Assembly (NCBI GenBank): GCA_030043835.1
Contig: JASHWY010000002.1
Span: 1-5,703, forward strand
Reading direction: 5' to 3'
Source: Thermoplasmata archaeon
GTDB lineage: Archaea > Thermoplasmatota > Thermoplasmata > Lutacidiplasmatales > UBA184
DNA length: 5,703 bases
Shown: positions 1 to 5,226 of the stretch, in pieces
How positions within the stretch are numbered: the stretch's first letter is position 1
How the letters are laid out: each line of letters begins with the position of its first letter
Position numbers and translations under genes: made by a program
Notes under the pieces: generated by a model
What the model was told of the DNA's origin: nothing
Seen by the model: the letters and a program-made list of their open reading frames with translations, nothing else
Databases searched by the model: none

Positions 1-12
1 GTAAGGGAAAGC

Positions 13-95
13 TGCCGGGGCCAGGATTCGAACCTGGGAACTCCTGCGAGAGCAGATCTTGAGTCTGCCGCCTTTGGCCGCTCGGCCACCCCGGC
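13..95 (-). tRNA. tRNA-Leu, anticodon CAA
   Basis: This is a class II tRNA of 83 nt that decodes UUG leucine codons. The acceptor stem is complete: GCCGGGG at the 5' end (95-89) pairs with CCCCGGC (20-14), followed by discriminator A at 13. The D arm pairs GCC with GGC around a loop containing GAGCGGCCAAA. The anticodon stem GCAGA/TCTGC encloses loop CTCAAGA, so the anticodon is CAA at 61-59. A 14-nt variable arm with a CTC/GAG stem is typical of Leu and Ser tRNAs, and the T arm is CCAGG-TTCGAAT-CCTGG. The 3' CCA is not encoded (GCT follows), as is common in archaea. There is no intron at the canonical site next to the anticodon. It lies 27 nt downstream of the RNase P protein gene on the same strand. 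A short T-rich run (9-3 on the minus strand) follows and may help termination, but this is weak. Confidence 0.96.
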
Positions 96-120
96 GTCCC
101 GTGCGGTAGGAGGGGCCCGG

Positions 121-128
121 TCTTATTC
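121..128 (-). promoter_or_regulatory. Possible TATA box for tRNA-Leu
   Basis: On the minus strand this reads GAATAAGA, an AT-rich island in very GC-rich surroundings. Its centre (about 124.5) is about 29 bp before the mature 5' end of the tRNA (95). Archaeal TATA boxes sit about 25-27 bp before the transcription start, so transcription would begin near 98-100 and leave a leader of a few nucleotides for RNase P to remove. The element contains the TAA stop codon of the upstream rnp4 gene. The tRNA could also be cotranscribed with rnp4. Confidence 0.45.
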
Positions 129-536
129 CTCTTCCGACTCGTCGTCGCCGGGCGTTTCGCCCTCTTCTCCGGGAAGCGGTACAGCAAGCGCCCCCTCCTC
201 GCGGCGCACCGGGGCGTCAACCCCCCAGGGAGGCGGAACGGAGACGATGGGAGGTGGGCGAAGCCGCACGCGGCGCACCCGTCCGCACGTTAGGCAAGCT
301 CGCACTCGGCGCCCAGCTCGCAGCCGGGTTCGGACCGTCCGGCCCTCGACCCAGAACGTCGAACATCCCCGACAGTAGAGCTCCCGGTATTCGGACGGAA
401 GACGAACGTTATAGCGCATGCCGATCCGTCGGGCCAGGGCGACGTACCGATCGGCCAAGTCTGGGTGTCCGTGTGAGGCCTCCCTCTCGGCGAGAGCGAA
501 CAGCCTGGAGATCCGCTCTCGGGCGATCCGGACCAT
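123..536 (-). CDS. rnp4: Ribonuclease P protein component 4 (Rpp21/Rpr2 family)
   Basis: This is a protein subunit of archaeal RNase P, the RNA-protein enzyme that removes 5' leaders from tRNA precursors. In this family the protein pairs with Rpp29 and supports the specificity domain of the RNA. At 137 aa it has an N-terminal helical part with the family-typical IARERISRLFALAE stretch (residues 4-17) and a second helix (about 25-40). A zinc ribbon follows, with ligand pairs C55/C58 (CRGC) and C81/C84 (CLTC) separated by a strongly basic segment suited to RNA binding. From about residue 95 the tail is proline-rich and then acidic, ending DDESEEE; this lies beyond the conserved core. I chose ATG at 536. 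An in-frame GTG at 575 overlaps the stop of the upstream zinc-ribbon gene as GTGA and would add 13 residues, including the basic stretch RGGGRRGRR; basic N-termini are common in this family, so that start is a serious alternative. No TATA-like sequence precedes it, which suggests cotranscription with the zinc-ribbon gene. Confidence 0.93.
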   Translation of the reverse strand: MVRIARERISRLFALAEREASHGHPDLADRYVALARRIGMRYNVRLPSEYRELYCRGCSTFWVEGRTVRTRLRAGRRVRACLTCGRVRRVRLRPPPIVSVPPPWGVDAPVRREEGALAVPLPGEEGETPGDDESEEE

Positions 537-571
537 CGCCCCCGTCCGACGGCCGCGACGCCCTCCTCCCC

Positions 572-928
572 TCACGGAGGCTGGGGCTGCTGACATACGG
601 GGCAGTAGACGGCCGCCCGCGATATGACGGTTCGGCATCGAACGCAGTACTTCCCGCCGCGCGGAGGGGGGATCGGACCGGTCGCGCCGGGTGCGGGCGG
701 GATGAAGACGGCGTACGACGCGGGCGGGGAAACCGGCACGTAGAGGGGGACCGGGGATCCTGGAGGGGGGACGGTCGGCGGAGGAGCGGTGCCGGACGAA
801 GTTAAAGGCGCCGTCGGCGGCGGAGGGAGCGGCGGGGACGACTCCGTCTGGGGAAGCGTGAAGCCGCACTTCGAACAGAAGAGCGCCCCGTCGGGGGCGA
901 TCTCTCCGCAGTGGAGACAGACCGGCAC
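572..928 (-). CDS. Small protein with two zinc ribbons joined by a Pro-rich linker
   Basis: This 118-aa protein has a four-cysteine zinc ribbon at each end. The N-terminal one uses C4/C7 (CLHC) and C18/C21 (CSKC), in the familiar form 'C..CG......FC..CG'. The C-terminal one uses C95/C98 (CVRC) and C109/C112 (CPVC). Between them (about 26-92) is a low-complexity linker rich in Pro, Ser and Thr. No transmembrane segment or signal peptide is evident. Such small zinc-ribbon proteins are common in archaea and mostly have no known function; binding to nucleic acid or protein is only a guess. Translation starts at GTG (928-926), with a TATA-like box at leaderless spacing. The stop lies 35 bp before the chosen rnp4 start, so the two are probably one transcript, but this does not prove a role in RNase P. 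The alternating reading frame on the plus strand also stays open, a GC-rich artefact; the ordered CxxC pairs identify this frame as the real one. Confidence 0.85.
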   Translation of the reverse strand: MPVCLHCGEIAPDGALFCSKCGFTLPQTESSPPLPPPPTAPLTSSGTAPPPTVPPPGSPVPLYVPVSPPASYAVFIPPAPGATGPIPPPRGGKYCVRCRTVISRAAVYCPVCQQPQPP

Positions 929-941
929 GTGGGGGGCAAGG

Positions 942-947
942 TTAAAG
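942..947 (+). promoter_or_regulatory. TATA-like box for the RNase H-fold gene
   Basis: TTAAAG is one of two AT-rich islands in the divergent gap. Its centre (944.5) is 25.5 bp before GTG at 970, and only 16.5 bp before GTG at 961. If the message is leaderless, as appears to be the case for the neighbours, this points to 970 as the true start of the plus-strand gene. No Shine-Dalgarno motif precedes either GTG. Confidence 0.45.
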
Positions 948-949
948 GG

Positions 950-957
950 GATTTATC
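950..957 (-). promoter_or_regulatory. TATA-like box for the zinc-ribbon/rnp4 transcript
   Basis: On the minus strand this reads GATAAATC. Its centre (953.5) is 25.5 bp before the first base of the GTG start at 928, the position expected if transcription starts at the start codon itself. The minus-strand sequence between box and start has no Shine-Dalgarno motif, which agrees with a leaderless message. It shares the 929-960 gap with the promoter of the opposing gene. Confidence 0.6.
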
Positions 958-960
958 GCC

Positions 961-1773
961 GTGCCGGCCGTGGTGAGATCCCGGTCGGTCGCGCTCGTCA
1001 CGAAGGACCCTGCTCTCTACGGAGAGCTCGCGGGCTTCCTGAGGGAACGCGGTCTACCGTGCGTGAGCCTCTTTCCGGGACAGCGGATCCCGGAACGCGT
1101 CGCGGTCGTCCTCACCTCTCCGAGCGAGGCGTCGCTCATCGAGCACCCCCACGTTCTCACGGTGGCCGAGGACGGCGACCGGCGGGCACTCGGCGCCGCC
1201 GTCGAGCACGCGCTCGAAGCCGGCGATCCCTTGGAGGAGATCGTGGTTGGGATCGATCCGGGCCCTCGACCCGGCTACTCGATCCTCGCCGGGGGCACGT
1301 GCCTTGGGGAAGGAAGCCTCGATTCGCCCGAATCGGCGGGCTCCTTCGCGAACCAGCTTCACCATCGATTTCCCTCCCGTTCCGTCGTCTATCGGGTCGG
1401 GACGGGCGATCCTCCGGCGCGGAACCGGATCGTGAACACGCTGCTCTCCCACCGTCGCGCCGTCGAGCTTGTCAACGAGCGGGGAACGACCCCCCGGGGC
1501 CGTCGACGGCCGCGCGACGCCGCGGCGGCCCGCTCGATCGCGCGCGCCCACGGCGACCGGATCCGCGAGCCGCTCACTTCGCGGTTCACGGCGGGAGAGA
1601 TCGCGAACCTCCAACGGCTGAGCCGCGAGGGTAGCGGCGGACGCATCACGATCCCTCGCTCGTCCGCCGAACGGGTCCTCGTCGGGGACATCAGCTTGGC
1701 CGAGGCGGTCGCGGAGTCGATCCGACGCCGGGCCCTCTCCCCTACCGAGCGGCCTCGGGTCGAACGCCTTTAA
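961..1773 (+). CDS. Uncharacterised archaeal protein with a RuvC/YqgF-like RNase H-fold domain
   Basis: This 270-aa protein has three parts. Residues about 9-90 form an alternating strand/helix region (VALVTKD, then VAVVLTSPSEA) that may be a small Rossmann-like or receiver-like domain. Residues about 93-200 look like an RNase H fold. VVGIDPGPRPGYSIL (95-109) resembles the first strand of RuvC, with D99 as candidate catalytic acid. A later strand with VYRVGTGD (143-150) is followed by RNRIVNTLL, and the segment PRDAAAARSIA (184-194, D186) resembles the last helix of RuvC. Residues about 207-256 are helical (GEIANLQRLSREGSGG, then ISLAEAVAESIRRR). The acid usually found in the middle strand of RuvC is not evident there; D150 or E173 might replace it, or the domain may be inactive. 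GTG at 961 is the most upstream start; GTG at 970 fits the promoter better and would remove three residues. The stop lies 23 bp before gltX. I recognise the general pattern as an archaeal conserved protein but know no proven function; Holliday-junction or RNA cleavage is speculation. Confidence 0.75.
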   Translation: MPAVVRSRSVALVTKDPALYGELAGFLRERGLPCVSLFPGQRIPERVAVVLTSPSEASLIEHPHVLTVAEDGDRRALGAAVEHALEAGDPLEEIVVGIDPGPRPGYSILAGGTCLGEGSLDSPESAGSFANQLHHRFPSRSVVYRVGTGDPPARNRIVNTLLSHRRAVELVNERGTTPRGRRRPRDAAAARSIARAHGDRIREPLTSRFTAGEIANLQRLSREGSGGRITIPRSSAERVLVGDISLAEAVAESIRRRALSPTERPRVERL

Positions 1774-1774
1774 T
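1769..1774 (+). promoter_or_regulatory. TATA box for gltX
   Basis: TTTAAT is a strong TATA-like element centred at 1771.5, exactly 25.5 bp before the ATG of gltX at 1797, so transcription would begin at or next to the start codon. The 22 bp between them are GC-rich and lack a Shine-Dalgarno motif. The TAA inside the element (1771-1773) is also the stop codon of the preceding gene. gltX therefore probably has its own promoter despite the short gap, although read-through from upstream is also possible. Confidence 0.65.
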
Positions 1775-1796
1775 CCCGCGGACCGTCCCTCGACGG

Positions 1797-3527
1797 ATGC
1801 CCCTTCCCGCCGGTCTCGACGCCCGAGCGCGACGCATCGCGCTCGAGAATGCCGTGGCTCACGGAGGTAGGCCACGAACGGAACCCGTCGTCGCCCGCCT
1901 GCTCGCGACCGATCCCACGCTCCGGCCGCACGCCGAGGAGGTCCGGTCGCTCGTCGCGTTGGTGGTCGCGGACCTAGAGAACGTCCCTTCGGCGGAGCTC
2001 GTGAACCGGCTTGCCGAGCTAGGAGGTCCTGAGGTCGAGCGGGTCAAGGCTCCCTCGTCGACGACGGGCGATTTCCCCGAGCTCGCGGGAGCCCTTCCGG
2101 GAAAGGTCGTGCTCCGCCTCGCGCCCTTTCCGAGCGGCGCCCTCCACATCGGCAACGCCCGGATGCTGTTCGTGAACCAGTTCTACCGGGAGCGATACGG
2201 GGGTAAGCTGCTTCTCGTCTTTGACGACACGATTGGCACGGAGGAGAAGCGCGTCGAGCCCGAGTTCTTCGACCTTATCCTCGGCGACCTCGACCTCGCG
2301 GGGGTCCGGCCGGACGCGACGTACTATAAGTCGGACCGCATCGCCTCGTTCTACCCCTGGGCCCGCCGGGTGATCGACCGGGGGGCGGCGTACGTGTGCA
2401 CCTGCCCCGCCGAGCTCCTCCGGGCGAACCGGGCCTCGGGGACCGCGTGCCCCGAACGCTCGCAGACGGTCGCCGAGAGCGCGGAAGCCTGGCAGCAGAT
2501 GCTCGACGGCGACTTCGCGCCGGGCGAGGCGGTGTTGCGGTTACGCACCGACCTTCACGACCCCGACCCCGCGTTTCGCGACCGGGTCCTCTTCCGCATC
2601 AGCGACGTGGACCACCCCCGGGTCGGCCGGAAGTTCCGGGTCTGGCCGCTCCTCGAGTTCTCGTGGGCGGTCGACGATATCGAGCTTAAGGTTACGCACG
2701 TCATCCGGGGCAAGGACCTCGTCATGGAGGACCGGATGGAGCGGTTCCTCTGGGACCTCCTCGGCATCGAGGGTCCTTCGTTCCTCCACTGGGGCCTTCT
2801 GCGCGTTCGCGAGGCGAAGGTCTCGAAGAGCAAGTCCTACCGCGAAGTGAAGGACGGCGTCTACGATGGGTGGGCCGACCCGCGGACCTGGTCCCTCCGT
2901 TCCCTCGACCGGCGGGGGATCTCGATGGGGGCCCTCAGGGCGTTCACCCTCTCGTTCGGCCTCTCGCTTGCCGACATCGAGGTGCCGGCCGAGACCCTCT
3001 ATGCCGAGAACCGTAAGCGGATCGACGCGACGACCGTGCGCCGCTCGTTCGTCCCCGACCCGGTGCGCGTTGAGGTCGAGGGGTACCCTTCGGGCCTTAC
3101 CGAGGTCACGCTCGCGAACCACCCCGACCTTCCCGACCTCGGACGTAGGTCGGTCGCGGCCGGACCGGTGTTCTATCTCGCCCGCAAGGACGTCCTCCGG
3201 TGCCTCGGCAGCGAGGTCCGATTGAAGGACCTCCTCAACGTTCGACTCCCCGAGAGCGCGCCGAGGGGCGATGAGCCGATCCGAGCGACGTTCACGAGCC
3301 GGGAGAACCGCAGGCTCCCGCGACTCCAATGGGTCGGTGCGCTCGGGGCGGTCCCGGTCGAGGTGCTGGGCATCGAAGGCGAACACACCCCAGGCCTCGG
3401 CGAGCGGGCGCTCCTTACGAGCCCGCCGCGCGCGATCGTTCAGTTTGAGCGGGTCGGCTTCGTTCGCTTCGACGAGAACTGGTCGCCGGGCGCTACGCCT
3501 GTCCGCGTCGTCTACGGGCACCCGTAG
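1797..3527 (+). CDS. gltX: Glutamyl-tRNA synthetase, archaeal type
   Basis: This cytoplasmic class I synthetase attaches glutamate to tRNA-Glu using ATP. At 576 aa it has the usual length and layout of the archaeal/eukaryotic form. A helical N-terminal extension (about 1-100) precedes the Rossmann catalytic domain, which has the HIGH-type signature HIGN (117-120) inside APFPSGALHIGNAR and the FDDT segment (142-145). A cysteine cluster follows (C201, C203, C218 in YVCTCPAELL and TACPE), a region often found as a zinc-like knuckle in this family. The KMSKS-type loop is KVSKS (341-345). The C-terminal part (about 400-576) matches the beta-barrel anticodon-binding region rather than the helical one of bacterial enzymes. 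Archaea lacking GlnRS use a non-discriminating GluRS that also charges tRNA-Gln, later corrected by the GatDE amidotransferase; that is likely here but not shown. ATG at 1797 is supported by the TATA box 25 bp upstream. The stop is TAG at 3525-3527. The form of the catalytic motifs suggests Thermoplasmatota. Confidence 0.97.
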   Translation: MPLPAGLDARARRIALENAVAHGGRPRTEPVVARLLATDPTLRPHAEEVRSLVALVVADLENVPSAELVNRLAELGGPEVERVKAPSSTTGDFPELAGALPGKVVLRLAPFPSGALHIGNARMLFVNQFYRERYGGKLLLVFDDTIGTEEKRVEPEFFDLILGDLDLAGVRPDATYYKSDRIASFYPWARRVIDRGAAYVCTCPAELLRANRASGTACPERSQTVAESAEAWQQMLDGDFAPGEAVLRLRTDLHDPDPAFRDRVLFRISDVDHPRVGRKFRVWPLLEFSWAVDDIELKVTHVIRGKDLVMEDRMERFLWDLLGIEGPSFLHWGLLRVREAKVSKSKSYREVKDGVYDGWADPRTWSLRSLDRRGISMGALRAFTLSFGLSLADIEVPAETLYAENRKRIDATTVRRSFVPDPVRVEVEGYPSGLTEVTLANHPDLPDLGRRSVAAGPVFYLARKDVLRCLGSEVRLKDLLNVRLPESAPRGDEPIRATFTSRENRRLPRLQWVGALGAVPVEVLGIEGEHTPGLGERALLTSPPRAIVQFERVGFVRFDENWSPGATPVRVVYGHP

Positions 3528-3541
3528 TCGCGCCCCGAGCC

Positions 3542-3549
3542 TTTAGTAT
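3542..3549 (+). promoter_or_regulatory. TATA-like box for the VOC/MFS transcript
   Basis: TTTAGTAT stands out as AT-rich in the 51-bp gap after gltX. Its centre (3545.5) is about 33 bp before the ATG at 3579, so transcription would start near 3571 and give a leader of about 8 nt. A GGGAGGA sequence at 3551-3557 resembles a Shine-Dalgarno motif but is more than 20 bp from the ATG and would lie upstream of the predicted transcript start, so it is unlikely to act as one. Confidence 0.5.
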
Positions 3550-3578
3550 CGGGAGGACCATCGAGAGGCCGGCGAGCG

Positions 3579-3968
3579 ATGAAGTTCCTCCACACCTCGA
3601 TCACGGTGCGCCGGATGGACGAGAGCCTCACCTTCTACACCGAGATCCTGGGCCTCGAGTTCGAACGCCGCCGCACCATCCCCGAGAACCGAGCCGAGAT
3701 CGCCTTCGTGAAAGATCCGTCGACGGGCGCTCGGGTGGAACTCACCCACTGGGACGGGAAGGACTCCTTCGAAGCCGGTGAGCAGCTCGACCACCTCGCC
3801 TTCGAGGTCCCCGACCTCGACCGGTTCCTTCTCAAGGTCCGGGGGAAGGGCATTCGGGTCGCCAAGGAACCCTACCGCCTCTCCGGGGGATCGTCGCGCA
3901 TCGCGTTCATCCTCGACCCGAACGACGTCTGGATCGAGCTCATCGAACACCTTCCGACCGCGGGCTGA
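3579..3968 (+). CDS. gloA: Glyoxalase I-like VOC enzyme (lactoylglutathione lyase family)
   Basis: This 129-aa protein is a full-length vicinal oxygen chelate enzyme with two beta-alpha-beta-beta-beta modules, starting at MKFLHTSITV and at LDHLAFEV. All four metal-ligand positions of glyoxalase I are present: H5, E54 (VELTHW), H72 (DHLAFEV) and E120 (WIELIE). They fall almost at the same positions as in the Escherichia coli enzyme (H5, E56, H74, E122, from memory). The SLTFYTEILGL segment and GGSSRIAFILDPND are also typical. In bacteria the enzyme isomerises the methylglyoxal-glutathione hemithioacetal to S-lactoylglutathione. Most archaea lack glutathione, so here the thiol partner is unknown and another VOC reaction is possible; the symbol is given by similarity only. 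ATG at 3579 is the only start that leaves H5 at its family position. The MFS gene begins 10 bp after the stop and has no promoter of its own, so the two are probably cotranscribed. Confidence 0.9.
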   Translation: MKFLHTSITVRRMDESLTFYTEILGLEFERRRTIPENRAEIAFVKDPSTGARVELTHWDGKDSFEAGEQLDHLAFEVPDLDRFLLKVRGKGIRVAKEPYRLSGGSSRIAFILDPNDVWIELIEHLPTAG

Positions 3969-3978
3969 CCGAGCGGAC

Positions 3979-5226
3979 GTGGCCGCGGCGGACCCGGACG
4001 CCCCGGACGAGACGCGACGACGGGCCCTCGGCGCCGTCTTCAGCGCGACCTTCTTCGTCCGCTTCGCGTTCGGGATCACGCTCGCGGTCTTCGCGGAGTA
4101 CTTGACCGGGCAATCGGGGCTTACCGGCAGCAACGTCGCGGTGGTCGGCCTCGTGAGCGGGGCGGCGCCCGTGGGCGAGTTCTCGACGGTCCTCTTCTCG
4201 GGAGTGCTCGCCGACCGGCGCGGGCGGTTCCCGGTCCTCTTCGGCGGGATCGCGGGGTCGGCGGTTCTCTTCGGGCTCGTCGCGACGACCCGGTCCTCCG
4301 TGCCGCTGGCCGCGATCAACTTCCTCTTCGGGATCGGCGCCGGGGCGATCCTCGCGGCGAGCCTCGCGGTGATCGGCGACCGTGCGGGCGCTGACGAGCG
4401 GGGATTCGAGATGGGTCGATTCGACGCCGTCAACCTCTTCGGCTGGATCGGAGGATTCGCGTTCGGCCTGGCCCTCTTGGGGGTCCTCCCGAACTCCCTC
4501 CTGTTCACGTCGTTCCTCCTCGGCGCGGCGATCCTCGTGGTCGGCCTCGCCGGCGCCGCCTATCTCGTTCGCGGGATACCGCGGAGGGCGCCGGGGAGGG
4601 GCCGCCCCATCGGGGAGATCCTGAGGACCGCGTTTCGCCTCCGGGTCCTCCTCGTCACCTTGCCGTGGCTTGTGATCTACATGCTCATCGGCTTCGCGCT
4701 CGTCTTCGTCGGAAGCGCGGCCAAGACGTCGGGACTGCCGCTCGGCTACCTCGCCGCTGCGATCGGCGCCGGAGGGGCCGTTCTCGTAATCACCCAACCC
4801 CGCTTCGGTCGCCTCGCCGACCGATTCGGCCGCACTCCCATGATGACGATCGGGGTCGTCGGGTTTGTGGCGGTGATGATCTGCGCGGCCCTCCTCATCA
4901 CCTACGGCCCCAAGCTCCCGCTCCTCGCCGCGACGGGGGGGAGCATCCTCGCCGCGCTCGTCTACGGACCGGCGGCGCTCGCGGCGCTCGCCGACCTTTC
5001 GCTCACCGTAAGCCGTGCCACCACGATGGCGATCTACTCGCTCACGATCTCGCTCGGGATGTGGCTCGGCCTCATCGGCGGAAGCCAGCTCTTCGACCGG
5101 TTCGGGAACCTCGGGCTCTACGTCTTCTTTGGGGCGATCGGGGTCGCGCTCGTGTCGCTCACGGTGGCCCGCTACGCCGTGGAGACCCGGGAGGCCCTCA
5201 ACGCCCCTACGACTCCGGCTCGATGA
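3979..5226 (+). CDS. Major facilitator superfamily (MFS) transporter
   Basis: This 415-aa integral membrane protein has about 12 hydrophobic segments in two halves, roughly at 17-40, 52-76, 86-103, 109-134, 148-169, 173-198, 221-246, 254-273, 287-308, 313-340, 346-369 and 377-398. The MFS loop 2-3 signature appears as GVLADRRGR (75-83) and is repeated in the second half as GRLADRFGR (277-285), which is strong evidence for the family. The cytoplasmic loop between halves (about 199-219) is basic. Substrate cannot be read from the sequence; the overall look is that of a drug- or metabolite-efflux type transporter. I chose GTG at 3979, 10 bp after the stop of the VOC gene. The frame is open further upstream, but that part overlaps the VOC enzyme and reads as Ser/Arg-rich shadow sequence. 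No ATG suits the first membrane segment. No clear Shine-Dalgarno motif is present, so translation may be coupled to the upstream gene. Its last 20 bp overlap the convergent cation transporter gene. Confidence 0.92.
   Translation: MAAADPDAPDETRRRALGAVFSATFFVRFAFGITLAVFAEYLTGQSGLTGSNVAVVGLVSGAAPVGEFSTVLFSGVLADRRGRFPVLFGGIAGSAVLFGLVATTRSSVPLAAINFLFGIGAGAILAASLAVIGDRAGADERGFEMGRFDAVNLFGWIGGFAFGLALLGVLPNSLLFTSFLLGAAILVVGLAGAAYLVRGIPRRAPGRGRPIGEILRTAFRLRVLLVTLPWLVIYMLIGFALVFVGSAAKTSGLPLGYLAAAIGAGGAVLVITQPRFGRLADRFGRTPMMTIGVVGFVAVMICAALLITYGPKLPLLAATGGSILAALVYGPAALAALADLSLTVSRATTMAIYSLTISLGMWLGLIGGSQLFDRFGNLGLYVFFGAIGVALVSLTVARYAVETREALNAPTTPAR

Noticed and set aside
59..61. Possible intron-containing or pseudo tRNA
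   Set aside because: All stems pair fully and the anticodon loop has the standard seven bases, so the gene is intact and intronless at the usual archaeal intron site.
254..805. Long plus-strand open frame opposite rnp4 and the zinc-ribbon gene
   Set aside because: It is Arg/Gly/Ser-rich with no recognisable motif and lies antisense to two genes with clear zinc-ribbon cysteines. In GC-rich DNA such shadow frames are common.
537..869. N-terminal extension of the Rnp4 reading frame up to 869
   Set aside because: This part overlaps the zinc-ribbon gene in another frame, reads as low-complexity Arg/Pro/Ala sequence and is not part of any Rpp21 protein. Only the last 13 codons (from 575) remain plausible.
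2541..3521. Long minus-strand open frame inside gltX
   Set aside because: It is antisense to the conserved catalytic and C-terminal parts of gltX and its composition (Arg, Glu, Asp-rich repeats) is that of a mirror frame. No domain was recognised.
3551..3557. GGGAGGA as ribosome binding site for the VOC gene
   Set aside because: It lies more than 20 bp from the ATG and upstream of the transcript start predicted from the TATA-like box.
3778..3978. Extended MFS start upstream of 3979
   Set aside because: The extra residues overlap the conserved second module of the VOC enzyme and are Ser/Arg-rich without hydrophobic segments, so GTG at 3979 is preferred.
3543..4797. Two long minus-strand open frames opposite the VOC and MFS genes
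   Set aside because: Both are highly charged, low-complexity translations of the strand opposite clear VOC ligands and MFS motifs; treated as shadows.
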